A stretch of 64,000 nt of DNA from Rhopalosiphum padi (GCF_020882245.1 NC_083597.1:52368152-52432151), one strand, 5' to 3'. Shown: positions 40,172 to 53,870, counted from the stretch's first letter. Numbers and translations: made by a program. The notes: generated by a model from the letters alone, not told the origin.

Positions 40172-43100
40172 CTACGGAAATTGATACAATAATTTTATTC
40201 AATTTTTATTATACAACGATGGAGGATATAATATATAATATAATAAATAAATAATTATTCAATACAGATCTTAATATACGTTAATTGCATTTAAATAGTT
40301 TTGCCAAAAAGGTCATATCGTTAAATGATTATCACACACAAGCTTTCAGATTTATTAATACGACACCTTTATTATATTATAATAATCAAATCATTATGAT
40401 AAATAATGTCTGAAAAATAAAACGTTTTAGTGGAAACTTATACATTTGATTAATCATTTTAATAAATACAATGTTCGTTAAGAGGATGACTACGTCATAT
40501 CAAAAAATTGTTTGTTAAAACCCATTTCACGCAGATAAGAACCATAATCCAGCTATAATCATTTTAGTATAAAAAAATTCTAAATTTTAATCATAAAAGT
40601 AATACTATGACCATCATGGATGATATATTTATTTTTTCAATATCACTAATACAAAGAAAGTTATTATTGTTGTAAAACCTGTTATTTTTATTTTTGTCAA
40701 ACTTGGGTCACTTTTTTTTACAAAAAAATATTGTATTGGAAAAATAAAACTTATAGCGTACGAAAAGTTTTCTTCATTTTATAGAGAATATTTCGTTTTT
40801 TATATTTTAGAATTCTCGTTTTCCCCCGCATGCAACCGTTTTTAAATATAATTTCGTAATAGTATACAACAACTATGAATAGTGATAACTAATTCTGTAA
40901 TAGATTTACTTAAACATCATTATGTATATAAGTAATTCAATATATTTATAATTTTGATTTTCCTTAAGATTTAATCTAAATTACCTTTATTAACCCCCTT
41001 GAAAACTGAAAAGAGAATTATATTATGTGTACGATGTCCACTCAAACTCAATAAATTAATGAAAGCTATTTATTTTTCCTTCGGTGTATAAAATATATTA
41101 GATAATGCAGTTGGGACGTAGGGTTGATGAGTTTTTCTATAACTATATGATCGATTTTCAATATTAATATATTATTATGTAACGAACAATACAGATTATG
41201 ATTTATTCAAAAAATATAAGTTTTCCTTTCGGATATTGAGCATTAAATATTTATGACGAGTAGTAAATACACACAAAGTTATATATATATATATATATTT
41301 GTAAAAAGCAATCAAAATCGCTCATATTTAACTAACTATTGTTTAAGTATTTCGAGCGCGTTCCAATATAATATATATGTATGTATTGTATATAAATATA
41401 TATATTATAATAATAAGTATACATATTTTATATATTATAAAAGCAGCTAAATGGATAATTGAAAAACGTGACTAAAATGCATTAAATCGCTCGACGACAT
41501 TTCGTTATTAAACGTAAGTGTAGTTCATATATTTGACTACAAAAGTAGAAGACGGTTAAGTAAACATTATAAACGCCATTATGTATATATATTGGTATAT
41601 TTATATATTATGTGTTCGAAACATTGGTGTTAAACATTTTTGTTCGTTGTTTATATTATTAACAAACATCTATGCGTGCTTTCAATAACTCACTAACTTG
41701 AATTCAAAATATAGAATAATAATGTATAAAGTGCCACACAGATACACACTCACAGGTAGAGTCAGAATAGCTTTAAAACTTTATTGGGAATTTATCGAAA
41801 TAGAAGGATTTGAGTTTGCGGGACTTCTGCGTGAACAACATAACAAAGTGGCGGTCCCCTGTTTCCATTAAATTCAAATAGAATTTCGTAATATACGTCA
41901 ATAAATACCAACATAAGAATAAAGGAAAAAGACCGGAAATATGTTTTCCTGCGGTTAAAAATCAAGCGAAAAAAAACGTAACCACTCTAGAGCGCTTTTA
42001 TAGATAAAATACGATGCTGTGTCCCGCGCAGTTCCTATATTATAAAATACGACATTATAAAACGACGATATTTGTACTTTATATATTTATGTTTAACATC
42101 ATATTTTCTTGTTTTTCCAATTAAATTATGCCATTTGATTTTCCTATTGATCTTAGGCACTTTTATCATTGCATAAATAAATTAAGATGTTTTGACTAAT
42201 AAATGTACCTAATTGAAATGTACGTATTGCCACTGTACTAATACGTAGAATTGTACTGAGAAAGTCTTTTCCAAAATGTATATTTCGAAGAAGGGCCCGC
42301 ACTGAAGTTTTGTTTCGGCTAACAGAAATCTATATTTTTTATTTTTATAGTGTTGTCGTTGGTTACAGAAAATAATATTATATTGAATTATATCATTGTA
42401 TTGTATAATATTTTTGTATTTTATAAATCACCCAAACAACTTACTATAAAATTATGTATAGGTTACATTTGACGGAGTTTAAAACAGGGTAAATTCACTG
42501 GAATTATTCAATTTGATAGTGGAAACGCAAGCAGCATCAATTATAATAATTATTAATTATTATAATATAATAATATAGTGAACGTAAATTTTTTACTTGA
42601 GGCTAATGTTTTGCAGTTTGATCGATCAAGTCATATTTTATGAATCTATGCTTTATCGTGCATCCTATTATAGTCGTGAATCAACGAGAATAAAATAAAT
42701 GTAGAATGAAGGTACGCGTTTATTTTTTTATTATTTTTTTTTTATTTAGAATAATAAGACATTCCTAGCCTATAAGGCTATCTACATCTATGGATACTTA
42801 GTAACATTAATTTTTGACTATTTTAACATGATAATAGTTAAGTAGTAATAGCGATAATAAGTAATAACAATAGTGACAAACAATGGTAATAAGTTAAGAA
42901 TGATCAGACATGTAGACAATAATGAAAATGTGGATAAAGAATATAATATTATTGGTAATTATTATGTTATAGTTTAATATTTATTTAATAGTCATTATCG
43001 AATAAGATCTTGCGGACGATTTATTAAATCGTTTGATCGTGATATACTCTTGAATAATTGACAAGGCCCCGGTGTTGGCGGGGAAGAGGGGTAAAACATT

Positions 43101-43799
43101 TGTTATATAGATACGTCTTATACTTTATTTACGATATTTCATTTTATATCTATAGTGTATTACTCCACTCACAGCTGTTTTTCCCTTTCGTTCGCGGCCT
43201 GCGGTTTGTGACTTAAACCCGTTTTTTATGACCAACTTTGAAGTTAAAACTTAACGGTGAGACATATACCTACTGTTCAGGCGGACGTTTTTATTTTATC
43301 ACTTCTCAAGGTCATATATACGCGTCCGTCGTCACCACATACGTGTACATATTTACTATACATGTATACGACATGCCTTGATAAAAGCAGAAATTAACGA
43401 GCAGCGTACACGTCGGAGTGCGCACGTCACACACACGCGCCCGACCGAGGAGTTTATGCCCGCGCCACATCGTCGGGAAGATTAAAACGCGTCGTGAAAA
43501 TAGTTGTTCGTGAAATATTCGAGAAGAACATTTAGATAATTTCGGCGATTGTACGTCAAAAAACTTAAATTCCTCGGGAAAGTTTGGTTTTATATAAAAC
43601 TACACGTTTATACGCAGAAAACAAAGTTTGGCCCATTGTCGTCGCGATTCGTTTAATATGTCATATATTATATGTATTATATTTTGTTAGATGCGCACGT
43701 CAGTCATCCGACCTGTCGACAATCACAGATACCATCGTATATAAATATATTATTATAATGTATAAATATATTAATACGTATATGCATACATTTATTATA

Positions 43800-44080
43800 C
43801 AGGGTGATACCCCAAGTATATATGATATAACCGTTTTTTCCTCAATATTTCAGTCATTTAAAATTTGATTTTGGGAATTTTATGATATATAATCCCATTT
43901 TTTACAGTAAAATTAATTATTATATATATATTTTTTTTTAATATTGATATACCTATAATTCGAAATTCGAACGAGTAAATTCTTAGTTATTTAATTTGTG
44001 TACTTAGTATTATATTATAAACCCATAATAATGAGTAAGGAAGATATGGTAAATATGATTATTCAAAAATATATACCCTG
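43800..44080. mobile_element. TIR MITE with TA target duplication, 281 bp (family A, short copy)
   Basis: The left end reads CAGGGTGATA and the right end TATACCCTG, inverted repeats directly flanked by TA on both sides (43798-43799 and 44081-44082). The interior, with an ATTCGAACGAGTAAATT block near 43965 followed by a CCATAATAATGAGT..GAAGATATGG block, matches parts of the copies at 50653-51971 and 57954-58492. It therefore looks like a deletion derivative of the same family. It has no coding capacity and lies in Dpr intron 1. Confidence 0.65.
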
Positions 44081-47000
44081 TACATAATATATAGTATATA
44101 GTGACGTGACGTGTAATAAATTATTGTTGAGAGTTTGGGACGAGTATTCAGAAAATAAACTGATGCGATGGTGGAGGTTGCTTCACACGTCGGATTCGTC
44201 AGATGAAGAGCGACAGACGTAATAATAGAGACAAAGATAATAATAATAATATACAAAACTTCGACGACAGAGGTGTGTCCGTAAATCACATATATGCATA
44301 CATCTGTAGTGGTTGTAGTGGTAATGGTAAGGGTGGCAAAGAGCTATTAATTAGTCGACGTAACCTTTATCTTCGGGTGTGCAGGATGCGCATGCGTCGG
44401 CGAAAAAGGGCTAAAGGTCCGAAAAATAAACATATACTTTTCAGAGCACTTTCAGCTGCCACCTTATCGTTGTCGTCATCGACCTTACATTCACGCGCCC
44501 GAAGCGATACATTTTTTTTCATAAAGGCACAAAACGTTTTATTTCGTGTGAGCGGAAGTAAGGCGGAAGAGATTTTTTTCACCGAATAAAAATAAAAATG
44601 ATGATATTATTATATACGAATGACACGGTTATAATCTTAGTATATTATAATAATCTTAATTTACAATGTTAAATAATTCAAAATGTATTCGTTTGAAATT
44701 TGATATAGATACATTAAAATTAAAAAAAAATATTTATTTGTTAAAATAAAACGGTGTTGAAAAAACATAGTTTGAATTACTTCAAGAAGTGTAAAAATTT
44801 GAATTTTGGTAAATATGATCTATCGTGATATAATTAAAAATTCCTATCATTGAATAGTTTGAATAAATGTATTACTAAAAAAAAAATAGGGATGAACTAG
44901 TTTAGAAAATTACTCAGTATATATTATACATAAAGCGTTAAATATAGATACGATTTTATCTTAAAAACAAAGTTTTATATTATTTACATAATAGATATTA
45001 CAATAATAATAAGTGACATTTGAAATGCAATTATTGAAAACAAACGCCACGTGATTAGATTTATTTGTGATATGCTCACCGTTGTAATACTCGTATATAT
45101 ATTATAAACTTATAATTATTGGACGTAAACTGGTCGAGAAATATTTGGCTCGTGAAATTCGAAAATTGAATTGCTCTCGATCCATATTTTCAAAGGTTCC
45201 CTTTATCCACTGGGATAATCCAACAGTATACTGCGCCATTCGATCGGTCAATGGTCACGGGTACAACTTTACCGAAATAATACTCTAAACACACTGTAAT
45301 TACGTATTCACAACTCGTCTCGCGTTATTTCGGTCCTACGTATCGTTATAAGAAAAAAAAATATCAAACACAAATTATAGCCACATGTAATCGAAAAGTC
45401 GATTCGTGGCATGTGTATACAATAAATTATATATTTATATTGGTATTGATATCATTAATAATAATAATAATCCAATTTATGCTAATGGCATTCTCCTTTG
45501 AAATTCATAATTTTTTTTTTATATTTTTCCTCTATTATCCCGGGCAGTGTACGCGGATAATAATTTAGATTTTGCTTGGAACGAATTTTAATAATTTCTA
45601 TTTATCCCTCCCGCGGCTTGCACTGTCAAAAAAACATAACCGACCCGACGTCGTTATATTATCCGAACGTGCTACACCGCAACGAAGTTCAAATTGTTTA
45701 GTATAAATTTACGTAATTGCAAATATTATACAGGTATAATCAGTGATATATCCAATTAGACACAATGCCACGTATACAATTAAAAAAAAAAATGTCACTG
45801 ATTTTATATGTGTAGGTATAATAATATATATTATAATAAAATTACTTTATTTTTAATTATAAAAGTATTAATTATTACTTTAAAATTATTCATTAATAAA
45901 ATATTATTAAAATGACGCCATTTACCTACAAATTGGTAAATTTTGTAAATGTAGACATTCCCCAGTTATTGAAAAAAATTAACAGATTAGTTGAAAAATG
46001 ATGTTCAATTCATTTAAATCAATATGAACGACATTCAAGAACGTCCAGTGTTAAGTGTATAGCAATGAAGCTTCATTCAAATATCATGACGAGCAAAAAC
46101 GTAAGTAACGACAACTCGAGTAATAATATGAAATGGTTTATTAGCTTATTAGTATCTTCACTTATATTCTGGTGACTTTAAAGATTGGGAAATAACTCTA
46201 TACCCGAATTTACAGGATTAGGAATAGCTAATCATCAAGGCTTTAATCAATGTAATTATAAAACTGTTTGTAGCACTAAAAACTGTGCTTGAAAAGTTGC
46301 AATGCAGCGGAAATGTTATAGTTATATTAATTTCACCAATAAATAATTTATAGTGTACACCTATTTCATTAATGTCAATTAACCTAACTTTTCATTAGAT
46401 TAAGTAGTGAGAAAATCATTTAAGTAATAACATAATTTGTTTTATCATCATTGAAAGTACTAATCTTGGTAAATGACGTCAATGATCGGTGAAAGATGTG
46501 CATTTGAGTTTAAAATATGTTTTTTTCTAACATTAACCTGCATGATTGAATCATTTTGATAAAAGACGTTATATTGACCGAGAAATGACGTCATTTATCA
46601 ATTTTCGTTATTCACCGTAACATAAAATATATTACATAATAAATATTTCCTATTTTGTATACTTTTTTATAACTACGCACATAAAATGAAAATTAATATA
46701 TTTTCTTATTGTGAAAAAAACCTAATAAATATACATAAAATTAATTATAAACAATTAATAAAATATTAGTTTTTTTTAAATTCATTGTTAGAAGATTCAA
46801 GATACTAAAATATAATTTATTCGTCTTTGCTTATCAATTTGATAATATTTTCTTTAAAAAGTAGACAATTAAATGATTTAGAAATTGTTGACTTATAAAA
46901 CATCTAATTTTTGTTTTTAAGTTTAATTTATATTGTTTTTAAATTATGAAAATACTTAACTTATATAATATGCAAAGAAGTATAAGGAAGTACCTATTTG

Positions 47001-49477
47001 AATGCTATATAAATATAATCTATTGAATAAACCAGGCTTAAATTATTATTAAGATGTTCTGTGATTACAAATTGATTAGATTGGAATCCAAGTCACGAAT
47101 CATAAGAGATTTGAATAGAGAATTTATTATTTAATTATGGGCTCTCAGTATTAAAAAATATCCAGGGGCCTATGGTTATTGCCGAGTAAGTGAGTGGTCA
47201 GACTGATATTGAGTATAATATTATAGCCGTATGACAAAAATGGCAATATTAACTAATGTTTGTTTTTAAGGAATGAGTGTGAGATATTGAAATTCCGTGC
47301 ACACGTTTTTTAAAAAATATATACGTATTATCGAAACGAAATTTAGTTTTTACACTAAAAAACATTACTCTATTACATATTATATTCTCAAGTTTTCACT
47401 ATATACAACAAAACATGAGTCAATTGTAAAAAAAAAAAAAACAGTAAAGTTCCATGTCGGCTTATATATATATATATATATGTATACACAACACAGTATA
47501 ATTACACGGTTGACTTTCTTCAATTCACCGGAGCGGAAAGAACCTACGTATTTAGGATTTCAAGTACAGAGGACGTCGACTTATTGAATTCGAAACATCA
47601 AGGGACTTGGTCATTTTCAAAGTTAACAAGTTGCTTGTAACATAAACTGCAGTACGTGAAATGCTCATAGTATGCATTTTGTATTTTTCTTATACTATAA
47701 TAATATACAGTTACATAATAATATCAGTTTATTAAAAATATTTTTAAATTTATTATAGTTGTTATGGTGTATAATTATTTATAATTCTTAACATTTATAT
47801 TTAAAGTACCTATATTTTCATGTTTGTTTATTTTCCAAAAATGTTTATATTTTATTTAGCTTAACCAAATATATCACTTATAAACTCGCACGCTTATTTT
47901 GAAAATAATTCTAAGTTAGCTATACTTACTCAACAATTATAAACATTTTCTTTCGACGATTAACGATATCCTGGACGAAATCCTGACTATCCAGCATATT
48001 GGTGTGAAATACGTAATAAAATATAACTATACATTTATCAGCGTTCATTGGTCGTTCACAAAATTTCATTTTAATACGAACTGTCTATGTTTTGGAATCG
48101 GTCTACACACTACACATTACGGGATTTCTGTGAAATCGGTACATGCATTTTCCTTTAAATTTGAATGGATTTTCGGGCAAACATTATTTCTGGGTTCTTC
48201 GAATCACCTAAAGGTCACATTTATACGAGCTTTGAACATTTTGAAGTCAACCACCACTTTAAATGGTTTTCGTGAAATCAGAGTCGATTACCAAAATTTC
48301 CGTTTTAGTTTAATTATCTATAGATTATAATTATTTATCTTTCAGGAAAAGTAAATAATATAATGTATGAATACTTTCACTGCGTGTTAAATATTTATTA
48401 CAAACTGTTTGTAAGCGTTTAGTTTATTTATTTGGCTGACATAGTTATGGAAATTTAATAGTGTTTTGGTTAAATATAGACGCAATTGTTATTCAAAATT
48501 ATGCAAACAAATTTCAAGAAAATATTCATGTGAATTTATTATTTTAACGCAGAGTTGTACACAGAGAGAAGTGCATGTGTGTAAAATAGCAAAATACAAA
48601 TATCTGATGCGTTTCAACGTCAAATTCAATGAATTGTGTAGTGTGTATTTTATATTACACAAATATTTAATTGAAATGTTGTATAAATATTATTTTAGAT
48701 TTTGAGTTGTGAGATATAACAATTGAATATTTCTGAGATGCATTTCGGACAAATAAAATACAATTATATAAATAAATATATATTATTATGCACAGATCAC
48801 GTCAGTTTCGGCGCACACTTTGAAAATTATCTCATTTAAAATAGAAAACCTAGTGACATGTCAAAATAATAAATAGTAATTTTGTGTGACAACAGTCCCA
48901 TCAAGTTTTTAAATTTTAAGTAGCTATTAAACAATTTTTAAAATTAAATGCATTATTATTTATCGAATATATTAAAAGACAACTTTAAAATCCCGCGTTT
49001 GCTAAACGCGAAATATATTTTTGTCACCACTCGCTGATGTCAAGAGTTAATTTAAAAAGATTGAACGGTAAAACCAAAAATCCTGTATTTATGTTGCAGA
49101 ACATTAAACATATTATATTGAACGTGTACTTAAGATTTTTAAGTAAATATTATTGTTAATATTTACTCTAGATGTACAGTAAATAATATTTTTTTTCGAT
49201 TATCTTGATAATCTTCATGACTAAATTATTTATCTTATAGATAGTAATGTAATCGGAAATGTACGAGTATATGAAACGCATGATTTTGTATTAAAATTAC
49301 AAATAACAATGCATTACTTCGGTGTTCTAAGGAGGTTGTTTCCTTTGTATAATAACAGATATAAAAATCAATTTGTTTTTAACGCGCGTCGTCTGTATGC
49401 TAATTTTCGGTATAAATAAGTGCCGCACGCCACAATCGAAAATGGTCCGAGTAGGTTTTGTTTTTCGCATTGGTGTG

Positions 49478-49497
49478 ATAATAATAATAATAATAAT
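49478..49497. repeat. (ATA)n microsatellite in Dpr intron 1
   Basis: Six to seven perfect ATA copies. Another trinucleotide run occurs near 49663-49682. Confidence 0.85.
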
Positions 49498-49700
49498 TTA
49501 TTTTTTAATCGCTTTATGTGTTGTGCATAACGTAGGTAGGTACACAGTTTTTTTGGCATTCAATAATGCATATTATTATACCTAATTATAGTGCGGTAAA
49601 ATTACCGAAAACAAATTACTTAGAAACGGCCGTTCCGAGCAGGTTTACACGAAGCGTTTTATATAATAATAATAATAATAATAGTGTTATTAGCGTTAAT

Positions 49701-49828
49701 TCAGCAAACGTTTGTTAACATCAAACCACACGCAAACTCGTTTGTATAAAAACCTTTTGTAAAGTCTCCGTCTCTTATCATCATGTCTAGTAAATTATCG
49801 TCACTCTCCGAAGGTGGTGGTTTATCGT
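49701..49828 (-). other. candidate alternative terminal exon in Dpr intron 1
   Basis: On the Dpr strand an acceptor-like CCTACGTTTCAG is followed by an open frame that would join the Ig1 exon in phase 1, the G from the donor plus AC giving GAC. It would encode DDKPPPSESDDNLLDMMIRD and then about 20 more residues ending LTNVC and TGA. The acidic, proline-rich composition is unlike the tyrosine- and isoleucine-rich noise of neighbouring frames. The result would be a truncated protein with Ig1 only and no membrane anchor. It is supported only by phase and composition. Confidence 0.18.
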
Positions 49829-50652
49829 CTGAAACGTAGGTTTGCATATATCGACGACGCAAAGTGTTGAAACAATAAAGATAATAGTAATAATAAACAA
49901 TAATCATGTAACAACAGCCGTGTTTCACACGCCATGTAATATGGCGAGGAAGTGGACGTCTATATAGATTATTATTATCATCAAAACGACTATGCGAAAA
50001 GAGAAATATAATATGGACTAAACTCTATACAACTATGATATAGGTAATAATTGTATTATGCATAAGAGACATATATTTGTATCATGTATATCGAGGTAAT
50101 TATTTAATCATCAATATACATTTTATCGATAACTTATTTATATGTATTGATGGAAAAATATTTTTGTTTTGTACAATAATATACACAATTTGAGGTGATT
50201 AAAGTATATTTTTCATTTTATATTCCAAAGTATAACATTTTAATTTCGATGTAAAAAAAAAGAATCTTCTTTGAACCATTGTAGTAAATTGTTTATATAA
50301 TTTAATATTTTAAGTTTAAATGAGTGCGGGTGAATAGTGTACCAACATTTCATGAGGTAAAATTGACCATATCACTCCACTCTACCATTTAAAATTTAAA
50401 TGCTTGCATTAAAGTTACAATACATTAATGAATCATGGTTTAATATTAAGTTCTAGTCATTTTTTAATAAGAATCTAAAATAAAAATAACGATAAAAAAA
50501 ATAGTAAAAATACTTTTTTTTAAAAAAACATCGTGATTTCATGACTTTAAATTACATGTAGTATGTATTGAGAAAATGACTGTTCAATGATAAATGATAT
50601 ACTCAGTATTCCAGTGTGCAGTATACACATATTTTATACAGACTCTGTTTTA

Positions 50653-51971
50653 CAGAGTGATTCACCAAACATTCCCACTGCCATTTTTCTTTAATAATGT
50701 AGTTATTCAAAATCTAATATTTGAAATTTTAAGCCAAAAAAACCATATTTTCAAATTCTTGAGTTTTTTTGCACTACAACTTGAAAAGTCCCGTGGAAAT
50801 AAAAACTGTAAATTTTTGTAAATTATTTAGTAGATGATTTTTCTGAACATTTGGATACATCAACATCAAAATTCGAACGAATAATTTATGATTTATATAA
50901 TTGTGTATACTAAGAATAGTTCCATGATGATAAAGGCCAGGGAGAGAAAAATAAAGTTGGTAGAAATTCAGGAGGGGGACATCTTTAATTTTTAAAGGTA
51001 TATTATCTTAATATACAAAAATGTCGTGTATGACGGGTATGTCCACGATGCACTCCGAAACTACTCAACCGATTTTGATGAAATAATCATTGTATGTAAT
51101 TTGGTATCCATATAAGATAGAATAGTTTTTATTTGAATTAATGACTGCAATTTTTTTTGCAAATTAAATGTTTGTTATGTTTAGGACTGTGTGATTATTT
51201 TTATAAACCGAATGATAAATAATTGGTTAATCGAATAATCAAGCACAATCTATATTATCCAAAATCCGAATAATTGAATTACTGAGTTTTTTTTAATCGG
51301 TTATTAATTATTATTATTTTATTTTTATCATATAAAAATTCTGAAATGCTGATGTCAAACCACGAAATATTATTAAAAACTATAGAATACGAGTGAATGA
51401 GTAATGGTAACTTTAATCCATATCCAATATTATCCATAGTACCTTCTTTACAGAAAAATATTTTTTCAACACTGTGTGAAGATATTACTAAAAAAATAAA
51501 CAAATAACTTTTTTTCAAAAATGGATAGACCTGTAATTTTTTTTTAAATAAGATATTAGGGGAAATTTTCCATTCTGTAACTTTCACAACATAGTGTAAT
51601 CTATACATATTTATAATTTGAAAAATAATCTAAATATAATAAATATTAAATAAGACCATATTTATATAATATTGTTAGTATGAATATTTTAATAATTAAG
51701 AGACTGTTCGTTTGAATTCCGAATTATATACATTAACATAAAAAAAAAAATGATCCACTAATTAAATTACAATAAAAAAAAAGGTTCTCATTAATTAAAA
51801 AATATATCTATAACTTTAAGTAGCCACGAGGCAAAAAGTAGGGCAAAGTATCTCAAGAATTTGAAAATACGATATTTAAGTATTAAATTTAATAATGACG
51901 AAATTCAAAATTTCGATAAATTCATAGTTAAAGGAAAAAATGGGTGTGAGTATGTTTGGCGAATCACCCTG
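50653..51971. mobile_element. TIR element with long inverted arms, 1.3 kb (family A, long copy)
   Basis: The ends are inverted: the left end begins CAGAGTGATTCACCAAACAT, and the right end in reverse complement begins CAGGGTGATTCGCCAAACAT. They match at 22 of 26 terminal positions. The similarity continues patchily inward for some 200-300 bp: TTTTCAAATTCTTGAG near 50750 recurs inverted near 51860, and ATTCGAACGAATAA near 50875 has a diverged counterpart near 51710. It is therefore a fold-back-type element rather than a simple short-TIR MITE. The centre (about 51000-51600) includes a block with CAACCGATTTTGATGAAATA, reminiscent of common insect repeats, and may be a nested insertion. No transposase is recognisable. 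TA precedes the left end, but the right flank is not TA. It lies in Dpr intron 1, ending about 45 bp beyond the donor site of the Ig1 exon. Confidence 0.65.
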
Positions 51972-52016
51972 AAAAATAATGTCAAAGTTTAAAAAAATAT
52001 TAAAATAAATACTCAC

Positions 52017-52230
52017 CGACGACGTTCAGCGTGACGAATATGCTCCTCACCGGTTGTGTGCTCACCTGGCACTCATAAATGCCCGCGTCTCTCTTTTGAG
52101 CCCATTTTATGTGCAATGTCCACTGGTCCGAATGCGACCGATGGTGAATGGCCTGAAACCGCTGGTCACTGGTGTATGTGTACGCGCCCACCGTCAGTAT
52201 ATGTATGTCTCTGTGTCTTATCCATGACAC
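52017..52230 (-). CDS. dpr: Dpr-family protein, internal exon: most of Ig domain 1
   Basis: Read on the minus strand, the exon opens after a TTGCAG acceptor and ends at a GTGAGT donor. It is 214 nt, entering in phase 0 and leaving in phase 1. It encodes VSWIRHRDIHILTVG, then TYTSDQRFQAIH, then RDAGIYECQVSTQP and the G strand ending LNVV. This is the Dpr Ig1 signature: the strand-C tryptophan, the ILTVG..TYTSDQRF face that contacts DIP partners, and the strand-F D.G.Y.C motif. The partner cysteine on strand B and the signal peptide must lie in an upstream exon not found in the window. Family knowledge: Dprs are extracellular neuronal receptors used in synaptic partner choice. The sequence resembles the Dpr8/9/10-like group, but I cannot assign the paralogue. 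Confidence 0.95.
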
Positions 52231-53855
52231 CTGCAACATAAGCAATTGATGATACGTTATAATTATTTTTTATTTGACGGAATTTAAGGCCATTGGTTCG
52301 ACATATTATGTATATTATTCGCTATGGAAATAATCAAAGTTGTCTGAGATTCGTAAGATAATATTAATGTTAAAATAATATGACGTTACCGTTTGCATTA
52401 TTGAATTATAATTATAATTTATCAGATGAGATAAGAAATCTCGAAGTGGATATCATTATTTAAAACGTTTATATAAATGTACAATATTATATAAATCTAA
52501 AATCTTAGAGCTGAGTCTGACAAGAGTTATTAGTTATACATCATTATACATTTTTTTTTTCGTTTCCACCAAAATTATGTAATCTGAAGAAAACGTCGAA
52601 TTGAGTTAAAAAACTAATTTAAAGTTTTCAGCGAAATTAGGTTTTTGACTAGGTGTTGGCTTAAGTTTACGAGCAAAACAATTAAGATGTGCAAATCGTT
52701 TTGTTATTTCAGTCCACTTTGTATAATATATAATATTATGAATAGTTGCTATCAACGCGCATGACGATGGAGTGCAAATATATGGACTGGGCATTATATA
52801 AACGATATTATTATAAATTTAAATCATTTTTTTTTAAATCACGTTAATTTTACTGTGCTAAATATCGATAAATTAATTAAAGTTGCAGATGAGTAGTTGT
52901 TGCGGAGACATCGAAGTAAATCTCTTAGGAGATTTTACCAAATGTGTATATGATGATACAATTGGTGCTGTGTAGTCTATACAGATTTTATTAACACAAA
53001 ATTTAATGAATGGACATTTAAGAAACTTACAATAGTTTAAAATTATACAAGATCTACTAAAACTGCAGTTAAGTGCCTATATAAAAATATAATGTTGTTT
53101 AACTCTAATAATTTATTATATTTTAGATAAAATTGGAATGGAAATACTTATTAAAGAAAGGACAGTGTTAAAAGGAAGACATATATAATAATATTATTAT
53201 GTAAAAATAACAAGCTAATTATATTGTAAATAGAAGGTGACTCTTCTATAATTTTGTAATAGTTGATATTTTATACTTTATAATAATTCGGTATTATTTT
53301 ACCAAAAGAGTACCTATCCTGTATTTTATTGGTACTTGTTTTTTTAGTTAAAATTAGTAATACAAGTAAAATACATACAAATATAAAAATGTTACTATAT
53401 GTTAATTAATAGTTCGGAAATGTCATTAATTTTACTCCCCTCACTCAGCATTCATTCGTGTCAACCCTGCATACACTTTACAGATGCATGTACTCCAAAG
53501 TTGCTACACACTAAAATGAAATGCACTATACTGCGCTAGTCAATACGTTAGAATATTAGAATATGATTAACTATCTCCTCTCTTGCGTGGTAATTGAAGT
53601 GACATCGGTATCGTAATTTTAAAAATATTATCCGTAGAACCATACAATAATGTAATATACTCGTTGAAATTTAATATTACATATTAAACAAATTATAAGA
53701 CAGGTACAGAGAAAAATCAAAAATTATGACAAATTATGAAAATAGATGCAATGAGTCCGTTCGACGCATGTCTGAGCGCAAGACCGTAAATTATAACATA
53801 ACGAAGTTATTTGAAAACACGTCTGACCAAAATAACGAGCGACAATTTTGCGTTA

Positions 53856-53870
53856 CAGCAGCAGCAGCAG
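53856..53870. repeat. (CAG)5 microsatellite
   Basis: Five perfect CAG copies within a GC-richer patch (about 53750-53960) upstream of the Dpr Ig1 exon on the gene strand. No supporting coding frame was recognised. Confidence 0.85.

Larger units (their letters stand above)
40172..52016 (-). other. Dpr intron 1 of the visible part (11,845 bp)
   Basis: Bounded by the GTGAGT donor at 52016 and the TTCCGTAG acceptor ending at 40172. It contains two family A elements (43800 and 50653), the candidate alternative exon at 49701-49828, and GC-richer patches at about 43160-43640 and 44140-44580. Open frames in those patches (for example 44203-44589 on the plus strand) are low-complexity and not recognised. 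Confidence 0.85.

Noticed and set aside
44203..44589. 128-codon plus-strand open frame in Dpr intron 1
   Set aside because: It starts in N/D/K-rich low-complexity sequence, has no recognisable domain, and is explained by the local GC-rich patch, which lowers stop frequency on both strands.
48004..48330. 108-codon plus-strand open frame
   Set aside because: No recognisable motif or splice signals. It may be a remnant of a repeat, but I found no second copy.
51279..51608. 109-codon minus-strand open frame inside the 1.3-kb TIR element
   Set aside because: K/I/F-rich with no transposase motif, and most likely noise in the non-autonomous element.
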